A DNA stretch of 22,515 nt. Source: an uncultured Parasutterella sp. Lineage in GTDB: Bacteria; Pseudomonadota; Gammaproteobacteria; Burkholderiales; Burkholderiaceae_F. The position numbers and the translations under genes were made by a program. Below the pieces are notes generated by a model. That model saw only the letters and a list, made by a program, of their open reading frames with translations. It was not told where the DNA came from and did not search any database. The stretch lies in NCBI GenBank assembly GCA_900766055.1, contig CAAFTZ010000008.1:1-22515 (forward strand). Reading direction: 5' to 3'. Shown one piece after another: positions 1 through 7,446 of this stretch (position 1 is the stretch's first letter; each line of letters begins with the position of its first letter).

Positions 1-765
1 GAAAATTATGCAGAGAAAATTAAAGGAGAGAGTTGATACTACGGTGTCTCCAAGAGATTTCTCGGCATAATGATTATGTCGTCATAAGGATCGCCGCTCA
101 GTCCATTACTGTCAAACATTATGCTGACGGACTTGGATCGAGAATTGGAAGCAAGGGGACTCAATCATGTCAGATATGCAGATGACTGCAACATCTATGT
201 GAAATCAGAGAAAGCGGCTCAGCGAGTTCTGACAAATATCACTAAATATGTGGAGGAGACACTCAAGTTACGGGTAAACCGCGACAAGAGTGGCACCTTT
301 CGTCCGAGAGACTCTGTCTTCCTCGGATACACATTCTCCAAAGCAGACAGTGCACGTATTATCGTGGCGCAAAAGTCAGTAAAGAGATTGTGGACAAAAC
401 TACATAAGATATTTAACACTGCACGGGGAACCTCGCTCGGATGGACGATTAAAACGATTACTCCGATCCTCAGGGGATGGAGGAAGTACTATCGTCTAGA
501 TGACAGAAAGAAATACTGGGAAGAAATGGATCAAAGAATCCGACACCATCTCAGGAAACTCATCTGGATAGCGTGGAAGAAACCGAAAACGAGGGAGCGA
601 AACCTTGTGAAACTTGGAATCGATCCCGAAAGAGCTTGGAAAAGTTCGGCTAATGGAAGAGGTGCTTGGTGGAACTCAGGGCAGTCGCACATGAATCAAG
701 CCATCAAGAACGACCGTTTTGTAAGATTAGGCCTGTACTCTCTCCGCTTTATGGAGATTCGTTAA
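1..765 (+). pseudogene. ltrA: Group II intron reverse transcriptase/maturase, 5'-broken fragment
   Basis: A 214-codon frame runs from 121 to 765. It contains RYADDCNIYV, the RT catalytic motif, and then the LGYTF thumb region. Next comes the maturase domain X pattern (ILRGWRKYYRL) and the C-terminal domain that reads WKKPKTRERNLVKLGI, normal for intron-encoded proteins of this type. In the same frame homology continues left to position 88 as GSPLSPLLSNIM, the end of the RT motif usually written PQGSPLSPLL, but codon 85-87 is TAA where Gln is expected. Further left, short RT-like stretches occur in other frames (MQRKLKERVD in frame 2, KRFLGIMIM in frame 1), so frameshifts or small deletions are likely. 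The open part could still be translated from ATG 121, but it lacks the finger half of the RT. I call it a pseudogene; the missing left flank limits certainty. Confidence 0.8.
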
Positions 766-838
766 TGAAGCGCCCATTGCGGAACCGCACGATGGGTGCT
801 GTGAGAGAGGGGCGGGACAACCCGTCCCCCTACTCGAT
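766..838 (+). ncRNA. Group II intron domains V and VI
   Basis: After the RT stop, GCGCCCATTGCGG and GCACGATGGGTGCT form a long hairpin around an AACC loop, the layout of domain V. A GC-rich hairpin follows at about 810-829 (GGGGCGGG, loop ACAA, CCCGTCCCC) and then CTACTCGAT. That fits domain VI with its unpaired A (position 832) about seven bases before the intron end. The order and spacing match bacterial intron 3' ends. The exact last base (838) is inferred from the usual AY terminus. Confidence 0.75.
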
Positions 839-849
839 TTGGGGATCGG

Positions 850-1503
850 TTAGCGGTGAGAAACTCTTCTGACCATCCAATCGCCGAAGCTCTGCAGACT
901 TTGGACGAAGACAATCAAAATGATGACCACAGCTGCCATGACTTCAGGCATGAAGCGCTGATATCCGTAGCGAATACCCATGTCTCCTAAACCGCCGCCG
1001 CCAACGGCGCCGGCCATGGCGGAGCTGCCTACTAAGGCGACAAATGCGATAGTGAGGCCGGCAAGGATACCGGGCATCGCTTCCGGAAGAAGCACTTTGC
1101 AAATGATCTGAGTGTTTGTAGCGCCCATGGACTGGGCGGCTTCAATCAGACCTTTATCGACTTCACGCAGGCTGGTTTCGACTAGACGAGCGATGAGCGG
1201 AGCAGCGGCAATCGTCAGAGGGACGATAGCGGCAACCGTACCGATGGAAGAGCCGACAATTAAGCGTGTAAACGGAATGATGGCAACCAACAGAATGATG
1301 AACGGCGTCGAACGCACGGCGTTCACGACAGTGCCGATAATCCGGTTGACGTATGGCTTGGGCATGATGCCTTTGGGAGACGTGACGAACAGGAAGACGC
1401 CTAAAGGAATACCGATCGCAGCGCCGAGCCCACCGCTCACGCCGACCATCAGAATGGTTTCAAGGAAAGATTCCCAAAGAAGATTGATGATGTTAGATGA
1501 CAT
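850..1503 (-). CDS. metI: D-methionine ABC transporter permease MetI
   Basis: MetI is the membrane channel of the MetNIQ importer, which brings methionine (D and L) across the inner membrane. The 217-residue length equals the usual MetI size. About five hydrophobic helices are visible. The permease EAA loop that docks on the ATPase is seen around residues 121-143 (EAAQSMGATNTQIICKVLLP), and the GAVGGGGLGDMGIRYGYQRF block near the C terminus is typical of MetI. The ATG is preceded by GGAG eight bases upstream. The gene overlaps the end of metN by 11 bp, so the two are translated as one unit. No substrate-binding protein MetQ gene is in the window. The stop lies 11 bp from the predicted 3' end of the convergent group II intron, and I see no good terminator in between. 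Confidence 0.95.
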   Translation of the reverse strand: MSSNIINLLWESFLETILMVGVSGGLGAAIGIPLGVFLFVTSPKGIMPKPYVNRIIGTVVNAVRSTPFIILLVAIIPFTRLIVGSSIGTVAAIVPLTIAAAPLIARLVETSLREVDKGLIEAAQSMGATNTQIICKVLLPEAMPGILAGLTIAFVALVGSSAMAGAVGGGGLGDMGIRYGYQRFMPEVMAAVVIILIVFVQSLQSFGDWMVRRVSHR

Positions 1504-2551
1504 TTGTGAGCTCCTCGACGCGAACGCCTCTTTCGGCGATGTAGTTCAATGCCTGACGGAAGTTTTCGGTGGTCCCTTCCATCACGATCGTGAGTGTGCC
1601 GTAGCTTTCGCTTTGGATCTCATCAACCTGTCCTAAGAGGATGTTGAAGTCCAGATCGAACTTGGAGCAGGCGCGGGAGAGTACCGGTTCGGTCGTTGAG
1701 CTGCCGACGAAGGTCAAACGAATGAGATGATTCTTGCGTCCGTTTTCTCCCGGTGTGTTCAGAACTTTCTTCACACGCTCGACCATGCTTGCCGGAATTG
1801 TACGGGCGGCAAGAGCCGTGCCGAGCATCGCCTGAGTAACTTCGTTCTTCGGGTCGCGGAAGACTTCGAGCACGTCGCCCTCTTCGACAACAACGCCTTT
1901 ATTCATCACGACGACGCGATTGCAAATCTGTTTCACAACGTCCATTTCGTGCGTGATCATGACAATCGTCAGGCCGAGCTCCTTGTTAATCTTCTTGAGG
2001 AGCTGAAGCGTTGCCTGAGTGGTTTCAGGGTCAAGAGCGGAAGTTGCTTCGTCGGAAAGCAGGATCTTCGGATCGGAAGAAAGCGCACGAGCAATACCGA
2101 CGCGCTGTTTCTGACCGCCGGAGAGCTGAGACGGATACTTGTTGACGTGTTCGCTTAAGCCGACAAGTTCAATCAGCGGCATTACTTTTTCGCGAATCTT
2201 GTCCCTCGGCATCCCGGCAAGTTCCAGAGGGAGCGCAACGTTACCGTAGACGGTACGGGAGGAGAGCAGATTAAAGTGCTGGAAGATCATACCGATCGAG
2301 CGTCTTTCCTCACGCAGTTCGGAATCCGACATCTTTGTCAGATCCTTGCCGTCAACGATGACGGACCCGGAAGTCGGGCGGTTGAGAAGGTTGATGCAGC
2401 GAACCAGCGTACTCTTGCCGGCGCCGCTTCGGCCGATAATGCCGAAGATATCACCGGGTTTGACGTGGACGTTTACATCCTTACAGGCAAAGAATTTTCC
2501 TTTACCGTCAGCAGTATCGTATTCCTGCGTTATGTGTTTTAACTCAATCAT
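1493..2551 (-). CDS. metN: D-methionine ABC transporter ATP-binding protein MetN
   Basis: MetN is the ATPase of the methionine importer and works as a dimer on the cytoplasmic face of MetI. The sequence shows Walker A GRSGAGKST (residues 40-48), the Q loop (FQHFN near 90), the signature LSGGQKQR (143-150) and Walker B ILLSDE (163-168) followed by ATSALDP. The last 75 or so residues form the NIL domain that senses methionine in this family and trans-inhibits transport. At 352 aa the length is normal. The gene is first in the metNI unit. The ATG has only a weak Shine-Dalgarno (GGGA about 13 bases upstream), and the 5' leader contains two strong hairpins, which suggests translational or transcriptional control of the operon. 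Confidence 0.95.
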   Translation of the reverse strand: MIELKHITQEYDTADGKGKFFACKDVNVHVKPGDIFGIIGRSGAGKSTLVRCINLLNRPTSGSVIVDGKDLTKMSDSELREERRSIGMIFQHFNLLSSRTVYGNVALPLELAGMPRDKIREKVMPLIELVGLSEHVNKYPSQLSGGQKQRVGIARALSSDPKILLSDEATSALDPETTQATLQLLKKINKELGLTIVMITHEMDVVKQICNRVVVMNKGVVVEEGDVLEVFRDPKNEVTQAMLGTALAARTIPASMVERVKKVLNTPGENGRKNHLIRLTFVGSSTTEPVLSRACSKFDLDFNILLGQVDEIQSESYGTLTIVMEGTTENFRQALNYIAERGVRVEELTNVI

Positions 2552-2562
2552 TTAATTTATAT

Positions 2563-2610
2563 CCCAGGGCGAGGTTCTGACACCTCGAGGTCCTGCCCTT
2601 TCAGCAGGAC
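2563..2610 (-). promoter_or_regulatory. Structured 5' leader of metNI (two tandem hairpins)
   Basis: On the minus strand, reading toward metN, a perfect 7-bp hairpin (GTCCTGC, loop TGAAAGG, GCAGGAC; 2590-2610) is followed by a perfect 6-bp hairpin (CGAGGT, loop GTCAGA, ACCTCG; 2570-2587). Then comes CCCTGGGAT, just before the start region. The two hairpins meet in a perfect palindrome ACCTCGAGGT (2582-2591), so an alternative pairing excludes both. The CCCT after the second hairpin could pair with AGGG in the first loop and stem edge. There is no U-run, so it is not a terminator. It does not match the SAM-I or SAM-II sequence motifs I know. A methionine or SAM-related cis-element is an inference from its position. 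Confidence 0.45.
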
Positions 2611-2846
2611 AAATCATTTCTACGCGGACTTTGCAGTCAATGGGCACAAAGTAATGTCCACGGGAAATTATCCTTGATTCTTTTTAAAGAATTCTTATTT
2701 TTCGGAAAATATTTCATGAGTTTCGTTAAAAAGGAAAAATTTTAATCCTCAGATTTTTGCTTAAAACAGCACCACACTGCTCAAACGTTTGTGAGAGGTT
2801 GACAACTTAAGCTTAAGAGCAAGAAAAATCGTGAGCAGATAAACGA

Positions 2847-2895
2847 GAACCGATGAGCTCTCGATCGGAATTCAAAGGAGAGACAGCATCGGTTC
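2847..2895 (-). repeat. Imperfect inverted repeat downstream of the flavoprotein gene
   Basis: GAACCGATG (2847-2855) and CATCGGTTC (2887-2895) are perfect 9-bp arms. Inside them CTCTC (2858-2862) and GAGAG (2878-2882) also pair, giving a 14-bp interrupted stem with a 15-base loop. It lies about 65 bp past the flavoprotein stop on the minus strand. The following bases on that strand (TCGTTTATC) are only weakly U-rich, so it may be a poor terminator, a processing site or a binding palindrome. Confidence 0.5.
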
Positions 2896-2958
2896 TGCTG
2901 AGGTTTCTTTATGGCTGGTACTTTTCGCCGACCCTTAAACTAAAGTGGTCTGAGCAAG

Positions 2959-4320
2959 TTATTTCGAAAGAATATGTTCGGCTGCGCGACGTCCGCTCCA
3001 AACACCATGAGGTGTGCCGGAGTCGTATGTGAGCTCGCCAACCGCATAGAGATTCGGAATTACCTTACCGTCTGCCTTAACGCACTGCATGAAGTCGTTG
3101 ACGTCAACACCTCCTACGCTTACCTGTGTACCCGGGAGAATGGCCGAGGCATAGTAAGGAGGTGTAGAAAAGTCGGTCTTCATGTTGATGCTGCGGCCGA
3201 AATCTAAATCTTTGCCGGTGTGAACAAATTCCGCATAGCGTTTGATCGTCTTTTCTAAGTTTTCCGGCGGAATGCCGATTTTTTGAGCGAGCTCAGGGAT
3301 TGTTTGGGCTTCTACGAAATAGCCGCTCTTCAAGAAACTTTGAAGGCGTTTGGAGGCTTGCATAGACTTACCGTCAATGATGACGAAGCTCTTTCCTTCC
3401 GGCTGCTCCAGCATTGCTTTGGCCATCTTGGTGTAATCCGGCCAATAGTCATTGCAGAAGCGTTCTCCCTTCAAGTTGACCATGATGCCGCCTTCCAGTC
3501 GAGCAGCACTCATGGAAACGTTTTTTCCGCCCTGAGAGTGAATAGAAGGGTTAAGGCCGACTTCTCCGGCATTTTTGATGTTCACTCCGAACTTCTCTGC
3601 GAGGATGAGACCGTCACCGGTTGAGCCTACGGCAGTTGTGGTAGGCAAACCTTTCCACTGAGGAGCGTATTTGGAAATCAATTTTTGGTTCTGATTGAAA
3701 CCGCCCGTTGCCAGAACTACGTTATCGGCAAATACCTTGTATTTTTCTTTGCCGTTTTCTACGACAACGCCAACCGCCTTACCGTCTTTGATGATTAAAT
3801 CCAGGACCTTGCTGTTTACTTTTACAGGAATAGAAAGTTCTTTGACTTTCGCGCTCAATACTTTCATAAGGCGCGTGCCGAGAGAGCTGCCGTCTGCAAT
3901 GCCCATTTGGTAATCACTGACCGGGCGGGTCAGACCGGTGCCCAAACTATTCAGCCAGTCGATGGATTTCTGAGAATCAAACATTCTTTGAGTAGTACGC
4001 GGAAGCATTTCCGCATTTCGGCCGGTTTTAGCTGTTCTCTTGATGTAATCGGGCACAGACAGCTCCTTCCCGTTAGCTACCTGATCTTTTGTTCCTACAG
4101 AAACAAAGTACTGTGCAGCCAAGTTTGTAGTGCCGCCCATGAAAGGCATTTTTTCAAGAACGAGAACATTTTGTTTGTGTTCTTTGAGCAGGATTGCGGT
4201 GGTGAGACCGGAGATTCCGCTCCCAACAATGACTGTTCCGGTATGAAGATCTTCGAGGGCCACGGCATAACCGGGGATGAGGACGGAGGTTAGAACTGCA
4301 GCAAGAATCGTTTTACGCAT
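2959..4320 (-). CDS. Secreted FAD-dependent reductase, fumarate/urocanate reductase superfamily
   Basis: A Sec signal peptide (residues 1-21, ending YAVA) is followed directly by an FAD Rossmann motif GSGISG (33-38), an EK turn near 56, the ATGG motif at 205-208, and a C-terminal YAVGE FAD-binding segment near 426. The fold is that of flavocytochrome c, fumarate and urocanate reductases, but there is no heme domain, so electrons must come from a separate membrane or periplasmic cytochrome. By eye, the residues for fumarate chemistry are not where expected. After GERFCND (285-291) there is no TTR-type catalytic arginine, and GTQVSVGGV (397-405) replaces the HH-TMGG histidines. The substrate is therefore unknown. 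RBS AAGGAG lies six bases before ATG. The divergent LysR gene next door is the likely regulator. The 453-aa length fits a soluble heme-free member. Confidence 0.85.
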   Translation of the reverse strand: MRKTILAAVLTSVLIPGYAVALEDLHTGTVIVGSGISGLTTAILLKEHKQNVLVLEKMPFMGGTTNLAAQYFVSVGTKDQVANGKELSVPDYIKRTAKTGRNAEMLPRTTQRMFDSQKSIDWLNSLGTGLTRPVSDYQMGIADGSSLGTRLMKVLSAKVKELSIPVKVNSKVLDLIIKDGKAVGVVVENGKEKYKVFADNVVLATGGFNQNQKLISKYAPQWKGLPTTTAVGSTGDGLILAEKFGVNIKNAGEVGLNPSIHSQGGKNVSMSAARLEGGIMVNLKGERFCNDYWPDYTKMAKAMLEQPEGKSFVIIDGKSMQASKRLQSFLKSGYFVEAQTIPELAQKIGIPPENLEKTIKRYAEFVHTGKDLDFGRSINMKTDFSTPPYYASAILPGTQVSVGGVDVNDFMQCVKADGKVIPNLYAVGELTYDSGTPHGVWSGRRAAEHILSK

Positions 4321-4355
4321 GTGGTTTCTCCTTGGAAGTTACAGGGATATTCTTA

Positions 4356-4385
4356 TTGAGGAGAGGGAGATTGAAAACTTAGAAT
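4356..4385 (+). promoter_or_regulatory. Candidate lysR promoter in the divergent intergenic region
   Basis: TTGAGG (4356-4361) and TAGAAT (4380-4385) are spaced 18 bp apart and would start transcription about 25 bases before the LysR ATG. On the other strand, TTTTCA and AAGAAT with 17 bp between them overlap the same stretch and could serve the flavoprotein gene. Overlapping divergent promoters would suit LysR autoregulation. No LysR box was assigned with confidence. Confidence 0.4.
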
Positions 4386-4417
4386 AAATAGAACGAATCG
4401 ATCGAAGAATTAGAACT

Positions 4418-5365
4418 ATGAATATCAAGCAACTTCAAATTCTAGATGCCGTAGTGCGGTTCGGTTCCTACCGCAAAGCAGCGGCTCACCTGCGTTGTTC
4501 TCAATCGACAATCACATTTCAGCTAAAAAACTTAGAGAACTCTCTTGGCTGCTTTCTTTTTGAGAAAGCCGGCCGCCACATGGTGCTGACTCCTGCCGGA
4601 AGAACGGCCCTCAAAGAGGCACAGAAGATATTAGCCAGCCATTCGGTTCTGATGAACCTAAAAGGATCAAAATCTTCTCTTACCGGACGCCTCAGGGTCG
4701 GAGTGAACGAAACCCTCCTCGAATTCATGCTGATCGACGTGATCAAGGAATTTCGGCTTTTGGCGCCGGAAGTATTCTTTGAAGTAGAGATCCTTGATGC
4801 CTATAGATTGAGGTCGAAGGTAAAGGATTCGGAAGTAGATATTGGGATAACTTTTAATATGGGGGACTACCCGCCGCCCCTGATTCCGCTCCCCTTGACG
4901 GCTTGTCCTCTCGGGCTCTTCGCTTCACCGACCTTAGAGATCAGCGAAAGCTGTTTTTTTCTTCCAGGTTCAGTCCCGGAACTTTCTGTTATCGCTGCAA
5001 GCGTTAAGAGCGGCCCCTATAGATTCTTTAAACGGTTTTTAGACAGGAGAGGCATTCGACTAGGAAAAACAATGCAGGTCGGCAACATGCACATCGTTAA
5101 AGCACTTTTAGAGAGTGGATTGGGTGTTTCGTATATGCCAAAAGCCTGTGTTGAGAAAGAGCTAGCTGAAGGTTCTCTTGTCGAAGTACCGACAGGGCTC
5201 GGGAAAATCGACTTGGGACTTCTTCTTCTCAAAAATGCCAATAAAGAGGAATCGGCTGCTGCCAGCCTTTTGTCGAAGATGATTCGGACGAAACTTTTGG
5301 ATCCGAATTTAAGAACGAAGGATTTTTTCGAACGAACCTGCCTGATGAAGCGCAAGTTCGAATAA
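4418..5365 (+). CDS. LysR-family transcriptional regulator
   Basis: The first 60 or so residues are a canonical LysR winged helix-turn-helix (KQLQILDAVVRFGSYRKAAA, then CSQSTITFQLKNLE), with the usual ending TPAGR near residue 65. The rest is a periplasmic-binding-protein-like effector domain that is rather divergent. At 315 aa the length is normal. The gene is divergent from the secreted flavoprotein with 97 bp between starts, the classic layout in which a LysR protein controls its neighbour and itself. I infer that it senses the reductase substrate or a related metabolite; nothing in the sequence identifies the ligand. The Shine-Dalgarno is weak (AGAA). The end of the gene runs toward the tRNA-Lys pair, with a hairpin between them. 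Confidence 0.9.
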   Translation: MNIKQLQILDAVVRFGSYRKAAAHLRCSQSTITFQLKNLENSLGCFLFEKAGRHMVLTPAGRTALKEAQKILASHSVLMNLKGSKSSLTGRLRVGVNETLLEFMLIDVIKEFRLLAPEVFFEVEILDAYRLRSKVKDSEVDIGITFNMGDYPPPLIPLPLTACPLGLFASPTLEISESCFFLPGSVPELSVIAASVKSGPYRFFKRFLDRRGIRLGKTMQVGNMHIVKALLESGLGVSYMPKACVEKELAEGSLVEVPTGLGKIDLGLLLLKNANKEESAAASLLSKMIRTKLLDPNLRTKDFFERTCLMKRKFE

Positions 5366-5399
5366 AAGAAAATGCCCGGAAGTCTTTCGACTACCGGGC
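5360..5399 (-). terminator. Intrinsic terminator of the tRNA-Lys pair
   Basis: GCCCGG (5374-5379) pairs with CCGGGC (5394-5399), with an inner AGTC/GACT stem. On the minus strand the stem is followed by ATTTTCTTTTATT, a good U-tract, so it ends the tRNA transcript. On the plus strand there is no U-run, so it may only weakly stop lysR. Confidence 0.75.
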
Positions 5400-5405
5400 G
5401 GAATC

Positions 5406-5481
5406 TGGTGGGGGCACAGGGATTCGAACTCTGGACCTACGGATTAAGAGTCCGCTGCTCTACCAGCTGAGCTATACCCCC
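5406..5481 (-). tRNA. tRNA-Lys (anticodon CTT)
   Basis: A full 76-nt cloverleaf is visible on the minus strand. It has a GGGGGTA acceptor, D arm AGCTCAGCTGGTAGAGC, anticodon loop CTCTTAA with anticodon CTT (reads AAG), T loop GTTCGAATCCC, and an encoded CCA end. It is the second gene of a two-tRNA transcript, 5 nt after tRNA-Lys(TTT). Confidence 0.97.
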
Positions 5482-5486
5482 ATAAT

Positions 5487-5562
5487 TGGTGGGCTGTGCA
5501 GGACTCGAACCTGCGACCAATGGATTAAAAGTCCACTGCTCTACCAACTGAGCTAACAACCC
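5487..5562 (-). tRNA. tRNA-Lys (anticodon TTT)
   Basis: A full 76-nt cloverleaf is present on the minus strand. It has a GGGTTGT acceptor, D arm AGCTCAGTTGGTAGAGC, anticodon loop CTTTTAA with anticodon TTT (reads AAA and AAG), T loop GTTCGAGTCC and an encoded CCA end. It is the promoter-proximal gene of the pair. Its U34 is a known target of MnmA thiolation, and mnmA is encoded in this window. Confidence 0.97.
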
Positions 5563-5616
5563 TTTGTTTCGATCTCTGTTTCGCTCCGAAGCGCGTCTCA
5601 TCAATCGAGAAGTCGA

Positions 5617-5645
5617 ATACTACACAGGTTTTTTCGGTTCGTCAA
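5617..5645 (-). promoter_or_regulatory. Sigma-70 promoter for the tRNA-Lys pair
   Basis: On the minus strand TTGACG (5640-5645) and TAGTAT (5617-5622) are separated by exactly 17 bp, close to the consensus. They sit about 55 bp upstream of the first tRNA. The match is the best promoter-like pair seen in the window. Confidence 0.75.
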
Positions 5646-5743
5646 ACCAAAACGAAAAACTCTGAATCTATGAGACATAAATTAACGCATATGACTTTAC
5701 TATGACTACAACAGAAAAATGAGTGAAGAGATTTAATTCGGCC

Positions 5744-5771
5744 TTGTTAAATTAAATTTTTTCGCTAGTAT
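5744..5771 (+). promoter_or_regulatory. Candidate recA promoter
   Basis: TTGTTA (5744-5749) and TAGTAT (5766-5771) are 16 bp apart, about 50 bp upstream of the recA ATG. I find no clear CTGT-N8-ACAG LexA box near it; the closest string, ending ACAACAG near 5713, lacks the left half. Confidence 0.55.
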
Positions 5772-5822
5772 TAGACAACTTAGGTCAGTTTCGTCTGATC
5801 GGAAAATGATTAGGAAATAAAA

Positions 5823-6926
5823 ATGGCAGAAAAGAAAAAAGTTAAACCGCCCGTTGAACAGCTCGTGGATGCGGATGCTCGTAAAAAAGCGCTAAAGATG
5901 GCCTTGGACCAGATTTCCAAGCAATTCGGCAAGGATGCGATTCTGAGCATGGGCAGCCAGCCTGACCAAAATCTGGATGTTGTTTCTACCGGTTCCTTTA
6001 CTTTGGACTTAGCACTCGGCGTCGGCGGCCTTCCCCGCGGACGTATCGTTGAAATTTACGGACCGGAATCTTCCGGTAAAACTACGCTGACGCTCCACAT
6101 TCTTGCTGAAATGCAGAAGCTCGGTGGAACCTGCGCCTTTATCGACGCGGAACACGCATTAGACGTTAAGTACGCCAAAGCACTTGGCGTTAAAGTGGAC
6201 GACCTGCTCTTGTCCCAGCCGGACAGCGGTGAACAGGCCCTTGAAATTACGGACGCGTTAGTTCGTTCCGGTGCTGTTGACCTTGTCGTTATCGACTCCG
6301 TGGCTGCTCTGGTGCCTCGCTCTGAAATTGAAGGCGACATGGGCGAAGCTCTTCCGGGTCTCCAGGCTCGTCTGATGAGCCAGGCACTCCGTAAGCTCAC
6401 TTCCAGCATCAAGAAGTCCAACACTTTGGTGGTCTTCATTAACCAGGTTCGTCAGAAGATCGGTGTGGTTTACGGTTCTCCGGAAACAACGACCGGCGGT
6501 AACGCACTTAAGTTCTACGCCACGATCCGTATGGATATTCGTCGTACCGGCGGCATCAAGCAGGGCGATGAAATCCTGGGTAACGAAACCCGCGTGAAAG
6601 TTGTTAAGAACAAAGTTGCGCCTCCTTTCAAACAGGCCGAATTCGAGATCATCTACGGCCAGGGCATTTCCCGCGAAGGTGAAATCATCGACATCGGTAC
6701 TGATATGGACATCTTCAACAAGTCCGGTGCTTGGTACTCCTATCAGGGCAACAAGATCGGTCAGGGCAAGGCAGCTGCCAGAGAATGGCTGAAGTCTCAT
6801 CCCGAAGAAATGAAGATGATCGAAGAACAGATCAAGGCCGCGATCAAGGGCAAAGATCACGAAGAAGATGCTGCCGAAGAGGTCGTGACCAAAGAAACTG
6901 AAGAAACTTACGAAGACGCTCAATAA
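5823..6926 (+). CDS. recA: Recombinase RecA
   Basis: RecA forms ATP-dependent filaments on single-stranded DNA, drives strand exchange and activates LexA self-cleavage. The 367-aa protein has the N-terminal oligomerisation helix and Walker A GPESSGKTT (80-88). It also has the catalytic glutamate in DAEHALD (Glu110), Walker B LVVIDSVAAL (about 154-163), loop L1 after PRSEIEGDMG, and loop L2 with GSPETTTGGNALKF (218-231). The C-terminal tail is acidic and rich in Glu and Asp, as expected. One oddity is NQVRQKIGVVYG, where most RecA proteins have Met at the Gln position. RBS AGGAAA lies six bases before ATG. The stop overlaps the start of recX by one base (TAATG), giving a recA-recX operon. Confidence 0.99.
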   Translation: MAEKKKVKPPVEQLVDADARKKALKMALDQISKQFGKDAILSMGSQPDQNLDVVSTGSFTLDLALGVGGLPRGRIVEIYGPESSGKTTLTLHILAEMQKLGGTCAFIDAEHALDVKYAKALGVKVDDLLLSQPDSGEQALEITDALVRSGAVDLVVIDSVAALVPRSEIEGDMGEALPGLQARLMSQALRKLTSSIKKSNTLVVFINQVRQKIGVVYGSPETTTGGNALKFYATIRMDIRRTGGIKQGDEILGNETRVKVVKNKVAPPFKQAEFEIIYGQGISREGEIIDIGTDMDIFNKSGAWYSYQGNKIGQGKAAAREWLKSHPEEMKMIEEQIKAAIKGKDHEEDAAEEVVTKETEETYEDAQ

Positions 6927-7402
6927 TGTTTGATCCTGCTGATCGCAGAAAGCAGATCTTATACAAGGCGGTAGCTGCTCTCGCTCGTCGAGAGCGCTCC
7001 CGCCTCGGCCTTTATAAGAAGCTGTCAGAAACTTTTAACGAAGAGGGCGATAAGGAACTGATTAACTCCGTCCTCGATGAACTCGTCAATAAAAAGTACT
7101 TATCCGACGAGCGCTATGCTCGTATCCAGGTTTTAACGCGCAGCGCCAGATACGGCGACCGCAAGCTCTTTTGGAATCTCCAGCGGGACGGTGTCTCCCG
7201 TGAAATTGCCGAAGAAGCTTTGAAGCAGAACGAGGAATCGGAATACGACCGAGCACTTGTTCTTTGGAAACGAAAATTCGGGGAGCCGCCCGAGGATTAC
7301 AAAGAACGCGCAAAACAAATCCGTTTCCTCGCGAGTCGGGGTTTTACCTTTAAAACGATTGAAAAACTCTTGAACTGCGAAGTTCCTGACGAAGTCTTCT
7401 AA
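6926..7402 (+). CDS. recX: RecA regulatory protein RecX
   Basis: RecX binds the RecA filament groove and limits its growth and activity. The 158-aa sequence has the three-helix repeats of the family. It starts with a segment rich in Arg and Leu (ALARRERSRLGLYKKL), followed by the LVNKKYLSDERYARIQV core. The end, FLASRGFTFKTIEKLL, matches the usual RecX C terminus. The start codon shares its first base with the recA stop, so translation is coupled. No separate promoter is visible between them, and expression should follow recA. Confidence 0.95.
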   Translation: MFDPADRRKQILYKAVAALARRERSRLGLYKKLSETFNEEGDKELINSVLDELVNKKYLSDERYARIQVLTRSARYGDRKLFWNLQRDGVSREIAEEALKQNEESEYDRALVLWKRKFGEPPEDYKERAKQIRFLASRGFTFKTIEKLLNCEVPDEVF

Positions 7403-7424
7403 GACAGTAGCCAGAGATCGTTAT

Positions 7425-7446
7425 ACTTTTGTTCACAAACAAAAGT
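7425..7446. repeat. Perfect inverted repeat between recX and sucC
   Basis: ACTTTTGTT and AACAAAAGT are perfect 9-bp arms around a CACA loop. The repeat lies 16 bp before the sucC ATG and directly after a TTATAC string (7421-7426) that could act as a -10 box. It could be an operator or a leader hairpin for sucCD. It is AT-rich, so it is a weak terminator at best. Confidence 0.5.

Larger units (their letters stand above)
1..838 (+). mobile_element. Group II intron, 3' part (decayed)
   Basis: The region carries the two hallmarks of a bacterial group II intron in order: a reverse transcriptase/maturase reading frame with a YADD motif and, just after its stop, domain V and VI RNA hairpins ending in the usual CTACTCGAT-like 3' terminus. 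The 5' end (domain I to IV RNA and the first half of the RT) lies outside the window or is lost, so exon-binding sites cannot be checked. The element points right, convergent with metI, and its predicted 3' splice boundary is 11 bp from the metI stop. The RT frame is broken near its left end, so I infer an element that can no longer move by itself. Confidence 0.85.
2552..2958. other. Intergenic region between metN and the flavoprotein gene
   Basis: This stretch of about 400 bp has no convincing gene. It is AT-rich in the middle (2650-2790), with a 10-bp palindrome AAGAATTCTT near 2698-2707. It holds the metN leader hairpins at its left end and a large inverted repeat at 2847-2895 near the right end. 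A metN promoter must lie on the minus strand here. Candidate hexamers such as TTGACT near 2630 have poor partners, so I do not assign one. Confidence 0.6.

Noticed and set aside
6258..6923. A 221-codon open frame on the minus strand within recA.
   Set aside because: It is antisense to recA, with no domain or leader signals; long antisense frames are common in GC-biased genes.
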